Origin: Aselliscus stoliczkanus
Lineage: Eukaryota; Chordata; Mammalia; Chiroptera; Hipposideridae
NCBI GenBank assembly: GCA_033961575.1
Contig: CM066727.1
Coordinates: 85,992,501-86,056,500, forward strand
Direction: 5' to 3'
Length of the DNA: 64,000 nucleotides
Under the pieces are notes generated by a model. That model searched no databases, was not told where the DNA came from, and worked only from the letters and a program-made list of their open reading frames with translations. Positions 1 through 12,909 of this stretch are shown piece after piece. A program made the position numbers and the translations under genes. The first letter of the stretch is position 1, and every line of letters begins with the position of its first letter.

Positions 1-889
1 TGCAGTCTCTAGTTTGCTGTTTTTACCTCTGGGGATCAAGGTAGGTAGGTTTATAAAGATGGATGCAAAAATGGAGGAAGTCTCTATACTCATTCAGTTG
101 AAGGAGTGGGGACCTTCTGTCCTCTTTGCTTATTGACATGTAGAGTGCACTTAAGACTATCTAATAGCCTTCATTTCATTTTCTGAGGCATATGTAACTT
201 AATTAAACCTGGCATTGTTGATTTTTCCCATATTTATTCTCCTAGATTTAAGCAGCTTTGATATTGGTCTTAACTACACTATTAAAAGCTGGAAAAGACA
301 TGAACGGATACAAGAGATGCCCTTGATGCTAAGACACTGGGCTGCCGGAATCAGGCAGATATTTTAGGTCACAAATGGCCAAGATGCCATAAGAAGAGAT
401 GAACAGATCTGACACCTAAGATATGATTTCTGAATTTGGCTCAAAAGTTTCTTTTTCAGGTTCATTTCTTCTCATATCACTATATCTTTTGGGATAAGTG
501 CTGTTATGGTAAGGGGATGGCAAAGCCCAGGTTGGGGGCATAACTGAACTAAAAGAGTATTGTTATGTAGACAAAGGGAAGGAGGTAACCATGCAGCCTT
601 TTGTCAGAGTAGCCTCTTCTGAGAGCCAAGTTGCTTACTGGGGGTTGGTGGTTTCCTAATACTCTGCATTTACCACCTTACTTCATTACTCCCCAGAAGA
701 TCAAGGAAGGAATAAGTCTTTTGTATAAGTGATTTTAAAGCTTCAAGTACATAAACAATTTTCATGTAAGTTATATATTTAATAAACTTTAACAGTAGTC
801 ATTTGATATGTATCATCACACTGCCTGCCTGTCTGCCCTCATGCACCTTTCCATAAAGACAGATCATTACTTCAATATTATGCTTACTT

Positions 890-1465
890 TATGTATCCCT
901 ACTTGGCCCCAAAAGATGGCTGATTAGTCAATAATGGTTAACATTCCTCAAGGGAGGGACAACCTAAGCCAGGCACAGCCACATGGGAGCCATAGGAGGA
1001 ATCACGGAGTAAAGGAAAAAGGGCGTAGACTCCTTGCTTCAGATTCTGGCAGGCTGCCTGTGAAATGACCTATCGATGTGATAATATCTGTCCTCTGTGC
1101 ATTCTTATCAGTAAGTCTTGACAGAGGAAGTTTCTGTCTCTTAAGAAGTGCATGACAATAACTGCATGGGACCTCCGGTAATGGCAGTTTGCAGGCATGG
1201 GAGATTAGGCCCTGAGCTAGATTCTTAGGTGTGAGACTCACAGACCTTAGAAGCTACATTGATCTTTCTTATTTGTAAGACAATAAAAGGAGCAGTTAGG
1301 ACTGATTCTGGGCTCTCAGTGCACGAGGCTGAAGTCCTCTGGCCCCAACTGCATTTTTCTCTTATTTGTGTCTCTCTCTTTCTTAACCTTTTGCTGTCCC
1401 TTCTCCACTCCCACTGCTCTGTTGTGCTGGACATGACAGATATGAATGAAATTTCAAGACAGTGA
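890..1465 (+). mobile_element. Probable solitary ERV LTR
   Basis: This GC-richer block in AT-rich DNA runs from about 'tgtatcccta' and has an AATAAA signal at about 1281 in 'gacaataaaagg', followed by a pyrimidine-rich stretch (tctctctctttctt) as in the R-U5 part of an LTR. Its style resembles gammaretrovirus-like LTRs common in bat genomes. I see no internal retroviral genes on either side and no clear flanking duplication, so the boundaries are approximate. Small ORFs inside it on both strands are incidental. Confidence 0.45.
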
Positions 1466-1659
1466 GAGACAATCTGAGATCCTGTCATATTTTGCTTGAC
1501 TCCTACCTAACACACTGTGAGGAGACCATATGTATTTTCCAAATATTAATGGAACTCAGTAAACTATGGATGATAATTTGACTCCAAGCAGAAGCAAAAG
1601 TACAATCTGCGACACTACAACTAGGAAGAGAGGAGGTTTTAGGGTTTGTCATGGAATAA

Positions 1660-1830
1660 TGGAATTTGAGAATTGGATGGAAATCTAAGAAATTATATAA
1701 TCTGACTTCACTATCTTATAGGTGAAGAATCAGGTTCAAGGCAATAAAATGATTCTCCCTATGTTAAGGAATAATTAGTAACAGAATTAGGATTGTAATT
1801 TGGGCTTTTTCTGTAATTAGTCTTCTTGCA
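1660..1830 (-). repeat. MIR-like fragment
   Basis: The sequence is degenerate but has the MIR order in reverse, with a body like 'gaagaatcaggttcaaggc' and a downstream 'acagaattaggattgtaa'. Divergence is high. Confidence 0.35.
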
Positions 1831-2100
1831 ACTACTGAATATTTGCCTAAATAATTTTGTGGAGGATGACTCAAAATTCCTTTGAATCTCAAATGTAACT
1901 TTAGGTTGATTTTTATATCTTAGACTCATCACATTTTTCAGGATTCATTTTAGCATGTGAATGTACTCTTGGATTTTCTTCTTATTGAGAGGACATAATG
2001 CCACCTGGTAACTGACAGTGAAATTCAGAGATAAAAGCATTTTAAAATATGCAGCAGTAAAAGACATTAGGTTACTCAGCTAGCAGTACATACATCTTAC

Positions 2101-2192
2101 CTCATGAAATCGCTGTACCATTTTGCCCTTTTTAACATCCCAAATAAAAGCACCATTTCGGGAAGTTGCTCCAGCAATACAATTTAAATCAC
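2101..2192 (-). CDS. WDR17: WDR17 exon 9: residues 423-453
   Basis: The acceptor TTTCCTAAG|GTGATT and donor CATGAG|GTAAGATG bound 92 nt. The frame completes Gly423, then reads DLNCIAGATSRNGAFIWD, with W440-D441 of the next blade, and ends MVQRFHE. It closes in phase 0. This exon is too short for a standard ORF cut-off. It is supported by the phase match with exon 8 and by the WD motif. Further exons must lie beyond position 1. Confidence 0.92.
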
Positions 2193-3489
2193 CTTAGGAA
2201 ACAATTTGTTAGACATATGAAATGCTTGCCACAAATGTAATTCATTTCAAAAATGTCAGTTTTCAAAAAGTAAGACTTGTAATATGCAAAGTAGTTCTTT
2301 AAAAAAATTATATGGAAATTATTAAATGTATGCAAATATAGAGAGAATATTATGAATGTTTCCATCATATAGCTTCTACAATTATCAAAACATGGTCATT
2401 TTTGTTTGTGTATAGCCCCTACTGGATTTCTTTGGAGCAAATCTCTGACATTATATCATTTCATCAATAAACACTTCACTATGGATGTCTAAAAGACAGG
2501 GACTCTTTTATTAACATAACCAAACTATCACAATCAGTTACAAAAACTGTCAATAATTCCTTAATATTATCACATAGCCAGTCCACTATTTACATTTTTC
2601 TGACCATCTAGTAATTTTTTAAATTGTTAGGAAAGCATTTATGTAAGCAAAGCACATGAAAAAAAAATCCAGTGTCTTTATCAAAAATATAAACAATGCA
2701 CTTTGTTTTAAAGAAATAAAAAAAAAATTCTGAAAATCAAACAGCTGCTAAGTTAGTAGATGGTCAAAGACTTCAGTATTTTTTGTAGGACGTCAGTTAT
2801 TTTTTTGCAAGGCAGTAAAAAAAGAGGTTTTTCTCCACTAAAGAAAGGAACAGTTGTCACCTGCTACCTAGGAGTAAAAATGTGGAGGAACTATTTTGTG
2901 ATAAATGACTATATGCACTAAAAGTATAATAAGTCCTCACTATATTTCGAGTATTTTCATTCTGCCCCCACTTTTTGGGTTCTTAAATTACTGGGGAGAA
3001 GTTTCTATATTTATTTGCACTGTTTTTCTCCTCCTATGGGGTCTAATCTAAAAATAGAGGAAATTATGCAATCATCTACATCCTACTTTACTTCCATCTA
3101 TATCAACCTTCATTAATCTTTCAAATTTCATCCATACTTACCTAGAAATAGTGATTTATCAATAATCATATTTCAAAAAAATTCACAGGATTTTCTTTGT
3201 CCAACATTTTTACTTTTTTGATGCAAATTTTCAATGTAGAGAGTGAAATGATGCTTTAAGTAATATTAGACCTTCTGTGTTATGATTTGCAACAATGGGT
3301 TTTACAGTCACAATTTCTATTCATGTTTTACTTTGTTAAATCACTGCACCATTAGGTTTGAGGCTTATATACATTTTGTAGGAGGAGGAATGTTCAACTA
3401 ACAGCTGCTAGAGTGCTCCATCTGTACTGGCTGATCCAGTATGTCCATCCCTAGCCAGGAGAACCTGCTGTGAAGATGCATATTGCAAT

Positions 3490-3625
3490 GATTGAGAGCA
3501 CAGGCTTAAAAGTCAAACTGACAGTTGTTCAAATCTTGATTCTACTACTACTTTGTTATGAATACAATCTTGGGTAAGTTACTCAACTCGCTGACCTCAG
3601 ATTCTCTTTAATAAATGTTGGCCAT
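3490..3625 (+). repeat. MIR
   Basis: The order gagagcacaggctt, then attctactactac, then 'cttgggtaagttactcaact' and a cctcag near the end follows the MIR core. Confidence 0.55.
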
Positions 3626-3869
3626 CACAATCAAAAAGTAAAACAGAGATGGAGGTAAAAAAGGGAGCAGTAGGTAAGAGAACTACTTAGTTTCTTTTTG
3701 TGACTCACTTCTTTATTAGTGAAGTAGTATTTTTTGTTTTCCGTTAGCTTTATATCTATAATGGCATTAAGTATGTTCTGCTTAAAGGAACAACTACTGT
3801 GTTTAAGAGATGTGATAAAGCCTTTTTCTAAATCTTCTCCTTGTAAGAGATGAGGGATACATAACACAG

Positions 3870-4060
3870 TGGTTGGTTTTTCACCTTTTTGTATCATGGA
3901 CCTCTTTGTAAACCTGATTACTATAATTTTTGACAGGCACAGGCATATACATACATATGCTAAAATTTACTTGTAAAATTCCAAGAGATCTCTAGATTTT
4001 CTGTAGACATCTAAAATCTTGAGAGCCCAAAAACTCAAAGTTAAAAATCCCTGTGCATAA
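3870..4060 (+). repeat. Probable hAT-type DNA transposon fossil
   Basis: It runs from 'tatcatggacctctttg' through 'cacaggcatatacataca' to 'gagagcccaaaaactcaaag', the order of an old mammalian hAT-like family. I cannot name the subfamily. Confidence 0.35.
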
Positions 4061-4803
4061 GGAGATAGGCCAAAAAATGAGCTACATTCTGGTTATATGT
4101 GGGTTTTTAATTAATATGTTACTATTAGAACAAATAAGTAAAGCATTCTACATACTTTACAAAGCGAAATTCTAAATTTAGGTGTGTACAATTATTTATT
4201 ATAAGGAAATAATATTATTTAGGAAAATGTCAGAGATTTCATAGTCATCTCTCCTTTATGTACAGGAAGGTAGAAAGGCGACACCTTTCTGAGATCAGAG
4301 CAAAACCCTACTGTGGCATAAAAGTTGTTCAATATTACAAAGGTGGAATTTATACAGAATTAATCACATGGTCACAAGTGAACTGTGATACTATATGATC
4401 CTTCATATTTACAAAACAGCTATATCAGGGAAAGATATATATATAATTTTTAGAAGATAAATGTTTAATTTTCATATATTTGATTCACATAACAATTTAA
4501 GGAAAAATTCTTTCATATAAAATGTTTTATACTTTTAAAGGCATATCCATACAAATGCAGCTAAAATTAGATGGGTCACTATCATCCTGACTTACTGTGG
4601 CTTTTCTATGTCACACAGACGGGCCCAGAAAGCAAAGTACCTGTGCTGGAAGTCCACTCTCAAACCCCACGATATTATCTTATTACTAATTTGCCTCTAC
4701 AAGCATTTGGAGCAAGATGGCATTGAAGGGAAGAAGATAATTCAAGTGAAACATTAGGAAAGTCATTTAATTGTATTCCTGATTTTAATAAAATACTTCT
4801 TAC

Positions 4804-4972
4804 CTGGAGCCCATGACAGGGAATAAATGACTCCTTCATTCCCCGGGGATGTGTACACTGCTGTCAGTGTGTTTATATCCCAGACTTTTATAGTGCCATC
4901 AAAAGAAGCTGTTGCTAAGAGATTGGGATCATCAGGTTTGAATTTGCAGTCAAAGATAGTTTCCACATGTCC
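4804..4972 (-). CDS. WDR17: WDR17 exon 8: residues 367-423, canonical WD repeat
   Basis: The acceptor CATTCCTAG|GGACATGTG and donor GCTCCAG|GTAAGAAG bound 169 nt. This is the clearest WD40 blade in the window. It starts GHVETIFDCKF (G367-H368), continues through DDPNLLATASFDGTIKVWDI with W397-D398, then TAVYTSPGNEG and YSLSWAP. GH and WD are 28 residues apart, normal for a WD40 unit. The exon ends in phase 1. Confidence 0.97.
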
Positions 4973-7009
4973 CTAGGAATGCAGCATAAAAAAGTCACAA
5001 CTACTGAGGAAACTCATGTTATTAATAAACAAACCACAATGCATAATCAAGTTGAACCACTTACTATGGTTCCCAAATATTCATGCAAATACATATAGGC
5101 ATGCAAAAAACAGAAAATTGGAACTATTGCTGTTGTTGAATGATTTCTGTGCTGTTATTACTGTACATATTTGTACAGACCTAGATTTTATTCAACCTTA
5201 GTTCCTTAAATCAGCCACTAAATACAAAGATGTTCAAAAGTCTCATTTTCAACTTAAACTCAATGCAAAACCTATCTTTTCTGATTATTTATCCTATATA
5301 GAATCTATGCTAGAAATTTATAAAGCAATTAACTATTATCCTGGTAGGAAAATAAAACCAAGATAAAACTGAAACTAGAAGTATTTTAATTCAAATATTC
5401 CTTTTTTATATACCAATGCCATAATCGAAAGGAACATAATTTTAGCAGAAAGAAGAAGAATCCAATATGGTTTCAATTTTTAATAAGTCTTGTTCCAAAA
5501 TTTTCGAACAAGTTTATCCTTTGGAACTTGGAACACTTGTCTCCATTAAATGGTGATTTGGATCCTAAACATCCCACAAAACTGTAAAGGGGATATAGAG
5601 ATATAAGGAAACATATGCTTATAAAGTGGAGCTTAATTACTATGTGTCTGTGGGAAAATCTGTCAAGAATCTAATATAAATAGCCCACATTACCATCTGT
5701 CTTTTCCCCAACATCAGGGATTGGGAACTGAAGTTTCTCCTCCAAGCAGCAGAAAGTAGACCAGGCTGGGATCTGGGGGAGAATTAGAGTCCAAGGACTG
5801 GGCTCTCCAGTCCCAAGTACTATGGTAAAGGTAGAGTGGGCATCCTTTAAACTCATGTACTTCCGCTGACACCAGAAACCACCACCCACAGGAGAATGCC
5901 CAAAGGCTGCATGTCTCTCCTTTGGGGAGATGAGAGAAAAATCTCAACGGTTAGCAAGAGGGAAGAGAGGCTGGTTCAGCCACAGGCTCCCTGGAGGGAG
6001 TTGTTCCTGATCGTCATTTTCAATATTAAGAACATACTTATGGCAGAGGCTGCCTGTGTGTGCATTTTTCAATGTTAGTTCACAGCTATGCCTTCAAATT
6101 TTATTGTTGAAATTTGAAAAATCATATAGCAAGAACTAAATTGTGAACGTTTCTTCTTTGTCTGATCAATAGGAGTATAGGGATGAAGGGGAAATTTTGA
6201 AGCATTTTTCTTAATTTGAATCAAGCATTCAGTTGGAAGTACACTGTTTAGGAAGTATGTGAATATATTTTTCTTATCTCATGTAATTTGAAACCTTTGG
6301 AGATGCTTTACACATACAACATCAGTGTCACATGTTTCTTCTAGTAACACTTTTAGTCATCTCACATTTGGGTCTGTGCTAAGGAAAGAAATTATAAGGA
6401 GAAAACTCACTGTCTCTTCTGACTGGCAGATGCTTTGAAAGTGAAAAGAGCCACTGAAATAATTTATAATCAAGGAATATTTTAGGTTTTATTAGAGGTA
6501 TAAATTTAACATAGTTTTAAAAGTAAAGCATATTTTAATATGAGGATATAAATTCAATAGAAAATCTATTGAACTTAGATTGCGTAACTTCTTTACTAAT
6601 ATAAATTTTAATACACTTAAATATTTTCCTATATTTTTCTTGCTTCCCTTTCCTAATTCTTTTAAAAGTATATGCTAATTAGAAATCCATTAAAAGTTTA
6701 TCATACTGGGAAAGCGTTTACATGGAAAGAGAAGTTTATAAGGAAAGAAAATTAAATAATCTAAAGAATATGAACAAAAGAGATATTTTTAAATAACAAC
6801 TATATATGGTTAAAAAATATTTTTGCTAAAGTTCAATATTTTTATTTAAGGACAAAATTAAATTAGTCCTGAAATGACAATATTATGAATATTTCCCTCT
6901 TTTTTTTTCATAAGAGCAATGATAACTCTATAGACTCCTTTCTAAATTTTTCCAAGAAAACAATAAATTTTTTCAAGTTTCTTAAGTGTATAGAATAGTC
7001 CAACTCAAA

Positions 7010-7160
7010 AATATTGTGATAGTGTGGTATGGTGTCCGTTGGTTGCTGGACTTATCATGGTGGTCACTTCTTTAGGTATTAAATGTTGAATAACTATGCT
7101 GTACCCCTGAAATTAATATAGTATTTGTATGTTAGCTATATTTTAATAAAAATCTTAAAA
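7010..7160 (+). mobile_element. L1 3' end fragment
   Basis: It contains 'ggtggtcacttctttagg', 'gctgtacccctgaaatta' and ends 'atattttaataaaaatctta', the typical 3' UTR end of older L1 elements. Confidence 0.6.
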
Positions 7161-7258
7161 TGAAACAAAAAACTGTAGAAATAGGAACATTTTTATAAAC
7201 CCTGAACCAGGGATAATTAAGGAGGATGACCCTTGACAAATATGCCACAATATACATT

Positions 7259-7385
7259 ATTTCATTCATTCATTCACTCAACAAAACTTAATAAAGTCTT
7301 GCTATACGCCAGGTACTATTTTAGGTAATAGGGATAAAACACAGAACAAAACTGTGAGTCCTCAGCGAGGTTGTATTCTATCATA
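7259..7385 (+). repeat. Old mammalian interspersed repeat
   Basis: It starts with attcattcattcactcaac and continues 'tacgccaggtactatttt' and 'acacagaacaaaactgtg', the wide-spread 'attcattcaacaaatatttattgagc' class. The same class recurs at 44620-45010. Confidence 0.5.
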
Positions 7386-7900
7386 TATACAGGCTTAATG
7401 ATCAGAAGAACAGAAGTCGACATAATCACAGAATTATTATAATGATTCGATAATAGAAATAAATCTTAAAAACACTTAGTCCATTTCACAGATGAGAACA
7501 ACAAAGCTGGGAGTAACTGTCAGAGATGGATTTGTCGTTCCTCCTAAAAGAATTATTCTATTTCTCATTTTGCTCCAAAATACAGTACTATAATGTAATT
7601 TTCCAACTGTACAAAGGATTAACGAGCTGCACATGAAAATGGGAACACTACCAGCCATACAGAGTAATCGTCATAAGCTAAATACATATGAATATTTAAA
7701 GAAGTTTAATGTTTAAAATTTAAAGAATTTTAATCATTTTGTCATCATTCTGTACACTATTCTAAAATGTTTCAGCCAACTAAGATAAAGTCCTTATATA
7801 TGGTTCAATGTTAACAATATGAATACATAAGGAAAAGTAAACATCATGAGCTTCACAAAGTAAGTGTTGTGCATAAAAGAAGGAATAACCACAGACATAC

Positions 7901-8085
7901 CATGTCCCTAAGAAAATCCCACTTCTTGGCTCCCATATCATAAAGTCCAACTCCACCATCCAAGAAACAGCACACGGCATGACCAGGAGGAAGAGAAAAA
8001 GCTTGATTCTGGGTCAACATTGGAGGTGGAACTGCTTCGCTCGTGGAGGATGTATAATGATTTTTGGTTGGAGACTGAATTGAAA
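7901..8085 (-). CDS. WDR17: WDR17 exon 7: residues 305-366
   Basis: The acceptor TCTTTTTTAG|TTTCAATTC and donor GACATG|GTATGT bound 185 nt. The two first bases complete Phe305. The translation has a Ser/Thr/Pro-rich linker (SIQSPTKNHYTSSTS, then PPPM) followed by a blade reading SLPPGHAVCCFLDGGVGLYD and KKWDFLRDM. The exon ends exactly at a codon boundary. The low-complexity linker probably connects the two propellers; that is an inference from its composition and position. Confidence 0.95.
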
Positions 8086-10818
8086 CTAAAAAAGAAAAGA
8101 ATAAACAAGTAAGTGTTCGTGCCAACAGCTTCCCATATGCTGGAATGAATCCACAGGGCTTAATTTATGAAGATGCTCCTTTGTTTTCTTTGATCCAGAA
8201 TTTACATCAGTAAACTGTTAGGTAATAATTGCATTTTCTGCCACAGGAGGTACTTCTAGAGCTTTGCCAAAAAAAATATACATATATACATAAAATTGGG
8301 TATGTTTTTGAAAAGGGATATATAAAAGTGTATGTGGAGAAAAATGTATGAAAATTAATGTCTGAGGAATCACAATGTTGTGACTATTGGATTTCTTATC
8401 TCCCCATAAATTAAAGCACAGCATGATTATTTGTTAATTAGAATCTTCTTTCAAAATTGTCATATAATAGTTTACTTCCCCCTCTACACACACAAACACA
8501 CATGCATTTGAATTTTTTCTTTTAAAGCTCATTGGTCACTAATTGCCAATCAGATGCAAATAATTATTTTTGAGATTATTTATAATACACTTTGAGTTAG
8601 CACTCAAATTATGAATCACAACTGTCTGATATAGATTTGCATCTCAATTTTTCTTTCTTCTCCCTCAGGTTTATTTTTACTGTTCATATACTTCAATTTC
8701 TCCAAATTTCAATCACATAAATGTTCCCTTGTTTAGTGCTTTCTGTATCTCATATTTTGTCTTCTCTCAAGAAGTTTTTCCCTAGAATGTATTTTCTTGC
8801 AAACATAATTCAAAATAATGATATCACTGTAAATTATCATACCAATCTATATGAATTACATACTCAAATATTAAATATTTCCCAGTATATTCTCTTTTTG
8901 ATTCATATATAATAAAGTCTTCCTTATTGCATTCTTTTCGATAATACTCATTTCTCAGAATCTGATAATGACAGGAAGTCCAAACTAGAATGAAGTGCTA
9001 AATAACAAAAGAGACATTTGGTTCAACAAAATTTTGTTGACAATTTGGTTAAAATTAATGTGATCTATGAACTTTGTTAATATTTTAACTTACTGACAGT
9101 ATGGGTGGTTCTGAGACCCTTGTGCACCTATCTATAATTCATTTCTTTTTTAGAATTTGGTGATATGTCTATATTTAAAATTTTGCATTTTCACATTATT
9201 TTTCTTATTCCATACTTTCTGTTACATTAAAAAGTTTTTTTTTGGGGGTGGAAACTAGATATCTAACAACAGGTTACCTGAAAGGAATTACTTAAAAATG
9301 ACAAGATTAGTATATGCTTCTTTATATTATCTGATTTTTCTCTAATAGGCATGGACTACTTTTGTAATAAGGACAAAAACAGAAAAGAAGAGAATCTGTG
9401 ATATTTCAGTCATCCCATAATGAGGATGTTCAATATTCATAGAAACTAAACAAGGAAACAATTTCAAAAAATGCAGGATGATAAACAATATGACAGCTTC
9501 TGGCATATTACATCTGCAGTCCTAATGTTTCTAGCCCCTCTACTTATCACAATTTAGAACTATTCAGACGCCACAATAAAAGCTTAAATTTGTGAAAAGA
9601 CTGGGTGTTTAAATACTGAGATTACCAATTATGTGTCATTGTCCACTAAATTATATACTAAATTTGATAACCAAATAACATTACTTTGAATAGTCCTTGC
9701 TAATTATTTACTGTATTATAAAGATAGACAGTAGTGAGTAAGGGGGAAGCAATAACCTTAGATTGCTCAATCACTAAATTCTGAACCCCATGTTTTTTTA
9801 TGATCCATTCAAAATGAAAACACTGCCAACTGTACAGAGTAATCCTGACACATTTAATAGGGAGTGGATTTCTTTTCTCTCACATTTAAGAAAAATTCTA
9901 ATTCTAAGCATACCGCCAAATTCCAGATTGTTCTTTTATAGCTTAACTGTATTTTATTGTTTTTTTTAGTTATAGAAACAATGAAAGGTAATTAGAAAAA
10001 ATATGTAAAATAAATGAAGACCTATGACATCCACATTGGTAACTACTAATCCAGCAACAATTGATATTCAAACGTGGAATATATGTTCTAGATTCTGTAT
10101 TTGAATATTGAGACTATTTTAGCTTTGTTATAAACCATACAGATTGTAAAAGAGACATGTTTAAAACATAAAGTCTAGTAGTTCAGACCAATGTTATTTA
10201 ATCCCATCACTCTTATATAATATTTCTTATTTTCACCAATGTCATTGTTTCATTTTCCCCATATAAATAATTTGAGATTATCTTAATATCATTATTTAAT
10301 AGCATTTTAAAATTGTAATCTGGGCCTTTTGAGCATTGCCTCTGCCCAGGGCTCGCTCCAAAGTCTTTGTAGTGTACTTTTTCTCCTAATCATGACTCCC
10401 TGGCCCTTGACGCCCTCCTTGGGCCTTTTTGAGCTTCTTTTGCTCAGCCTGCTCTAAACTCTTTGGAGTGTACTTTCTCTTCTAATAATGGACCTTGAGC
10501 CATTCTCTATTGCTCAGGCCTGCTTCTGCTTCTTTGAAATGTATTTTTTCTTTTAATAAACTGTCCCTTGTCTGCAACTTTAAAATATAATAAAATAAAA
10601 TAAAATTGTAATCTGGCTCTAAATATATTCAATTAACGAATATTAGACATTACTAGCTCTGATGGTTTCTTTAGCACATATATTGTCAAAGACTATTTTT
10701 TTAAGTTTGCTTTTCAGTAGTATATGTTATTTATTTATGCCATTAAATCGGTCATTTTATTTGAGAGCAGTAAATATGGTATTTTAAAACATTAAATTTT
10801 GATGATATTTTTACTTAC
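8086..10818. other. WDR17 intron between exons 6 and 7
   Basis: The intron is AT-rich. The only clear insert is the three-module retroposon at 10324-10600. I see no other gene or repeat with confidence. Confidence 0.7.
10324..10600 (+). mobile_element. Three-module retroposon with 16-bp target duplication
   Basis: The 277-bp insert is flanked by the perfect repeat taaaattgtaatctgg (10308-10323 and 10601-10616) and ends in an A-rich tail, so it was inserted by L1-type target-primed reverse transcription. Inside are three degenerate modules of about 70-95 bp, each with 'ctttg-agtgtactttctcttctaataa'-like sequence; the last contains aataaa. The modules resemble the R-U5 part of an ERV LTR. The family is not recognised. 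Confidence 0.6.
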
Positions 10819-10941
10819 ATTTTTTTCTTGGAGGAGAATTAACTACATGTAAGCAGTGAAATCCTGTTTTCTTTAATTTAAAATTATCAATAGGTGTTGT
10901 TCTTGAAACATTCCAAATGCGTAAAACACCCACTTGAGAAT
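10819..10941 (-). CDS. WDR17: WDR17 exon 6: residues 264-305
   Basis: The acceptor CTGATCTGACTAG|ATTCTC and donor AAAAAAT|GTAAGTAA bound 123 nt, phase 1 to phase 1. The frame reads DSQVGVLRIWNVSRTTP then a basic stretch ending NSPPRKK. RIWNV is the WD-type end of a blade. The exon is internally closed to long ORFs because it is short, and it was found by splice-phase continuity between exons 5 and 7. The lysine-rich end at residues 301-304 falls in a linker before the serine/threonine-rich part of exon 7. Confidence 0.9.
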
Positions 10942-12909
10942 CTAGTCAGATCAGGAAAAAGACTTATCTTAACAAATTTTACTTGAAACAAAATGCCCAG
11001 ACATAAAAGTAACAAACAACAAACCTTAAACTTGCAAGATTTTTAGCACTACTCACTAACATTCTTCAAACAATAAGGTTGTATAATACAAGAATACAAT
11101 CAAAGAAATGGGTAAAATGCTATTCAAACTTTAAATTTCTGGCATGTTTTCCTATTTTTGTTGTTGTTGTTCCAAATTCTTTTCCAGAATAACAGACTGT
11201 CTGCTTTGCAGCTTCCCCCATGAAGATCATAATTTGATCACAAAAAAGTGTCTATTGACACACGTGCTCTAGGAAAGCCAGCCACTGAAAACTTCCCACT
11301 CCAAAATCAAATAATCCTTCTGGTTTGAAATATTTGTGAACTGCTGTCTTACTCACCTGCAGCCAAACAAGGACTGCTTATATACCCGAAGACCACTTAG
11401 AAAGCTCTCTCCCTTCCAAAATCCCACTGTAATGAGCTACTTTGCAAAACAGTCTGGCAGTTCTTCAAATGATTAAATGTAGAGTTACCATATGATCCAG
11501 TAATTGCATTCCTATATACATACCCAACAGATTTATAAATGTATGTCCACAAAAAAACGTGTACACAGATGTTGATACCAGCATTTTTCATAATGGCAAA
11601 AACACGGAAATAAATTAAATGTCTATCAACTGATAAACAGAGGAACAAAGTCTGGTGTATCTATGCCGTGGAATATGATTCACTCAGAAAAAGGAATGAA
11701 GTACTCAGACACCCTACAACATGGGTGAACCTTGAAAACTTTATGCTGAATCAATGAAGCCAGACATAAAAGGCCACATATTAAATTATGTCACTTCTAT
11801 GAAATATCCGGAATAGGCAAATCCACAGACACAGAAGCATATTAGTAGTTCATGTACATACATGTGTGCTCTAGGAGCTGTGGAGAGGGGGTAATGGAGA
11901 GTTACTGCCAATGGGTACAGGGTTTACTGTGGGGGTGATGAGAGTTCTGGAATTAGAGAGTGGTAATAGTTGTAAAACTTTGTGAATATAGAAACCACAG
12001 AACTGTACACTTAAAACTGATGTGTTTATGGTATGTGAATTTTATCTCAATAATAATAATAATAATAGATACATAAAATATTCCCATGTCTATCATTAAT
12101 TATATCCTGTGAAATTAAAGGCAACTAAGATATATAAATAAAAATCCATCTACTTCTATGTGTTATGTAAGAGAGCTTAAAGAAGTAAAGAATTTCTTTA
12201 AAAATGCTGAGAGGATAGACTCCGTGTTTTATTTTACACTAAACAAATATGAGATTTATACAGCAGCTGAGAGTATTCTGTCTTTCTAGAGATGTCTCTC
12301 TGTGAACCTAAGTAAATGGTAAAAGCAGAGTCATTTAATTTCTAATTATTTTATAATTCCCCCATCTTCTCATATCATGTCACTTCTCAGCTTTCTTAAT
12401 TCTCACATGATAGGAAACCAAGAAGGAACATCCTTTCAACCCACGGTAATAAATTCTACTTTCATTTTCAAACTCTTTGAAAATGCCTGGAACTACCTAG
12501 CCATGCATGGTCACTGGTTGTCAAAATGATCACTGAAGCTAAAAGAGCTTCTATCCAGATAAGCTGTTTTCCTACTGAGTACTTTTAATGTCATAATGAC
12601 ATGCCTGAAATTGAACTGTGTCTTTTGTACACATACAGACACAGACAGGCACACATTTGTGCACATATGTAATACATTCCACTTAATTATCAGAAACCTG
12701 GAAAACTGGGCCTTAATTTCATTTTTATTTGTCATTATGTTAATGACATGTAGTATAAATAAAAGTAAACCAGGCATTTACTATAATAAGTGATAACATG
12801 CAAGAAATTAGTAAGTTTTACACAAAATTAACCAATAAGAGTAAAATGTCCCTGACTGAATCAAAGAATATACATATATTTAAAACTCTGGGGAACAGGG
12901 TATACTTAC
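10942..12909. other. WDR17 intron between exons 5 and 6
   Basis: It contains an L1 3' fragment (11425-12068). The rest, including 12070-12909, is AT-rich with no recognised element. Confidence 0.7.
11425..12068 (+). mobile_element. Old L1 3' end (ORF2 end plus UTR)
   Basis: It follows the typical L1 3' order: 'gttaccatatgatccagtaa', 'cataatggcaaaaacacgg', 'ctatgccgtggaatatgatt', then 'cttaaaactgatgtg' and a final 'ttttatctcaataataat' run. It is frameshifted and diverged, hence L1M-class age. It ends in an (AAT)n tail at 12047-12068. Confidence 0.75.

Larger units (their letters stand above)
1..2100. other. WDR17 intron after exon 9 (partial)
   Basis: I see no exon here. The stretch holds a probable solo LTR (about 890-1465) and a MIR-like fragment (about 1660-1830). 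The rest is AT-rich sequence in which I recognise nothing. Confidence 0.7.
2193..4803. other. WDR17 intron between exons 8 and 9
   Basis: The intron holds a MIR (about 3490-3625) and a DNA-transposon-like fossil (about 3870-4060). Nothing else is recognised. 2700-2830 is homopolymer-rich. Confidence 0.7.
4973..7900. other. WDR17 intron between exons 7 and 8
   Basis: It contains an L1 3' end (7010-7160) and an old interspersed repeat (7259-7385). 5650-6080 is relatively GC-rich with small overlapping ORFs on both strands, none resembling a known protein. The rest is AT-rich and unremarkable. Confidence 0.7.
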
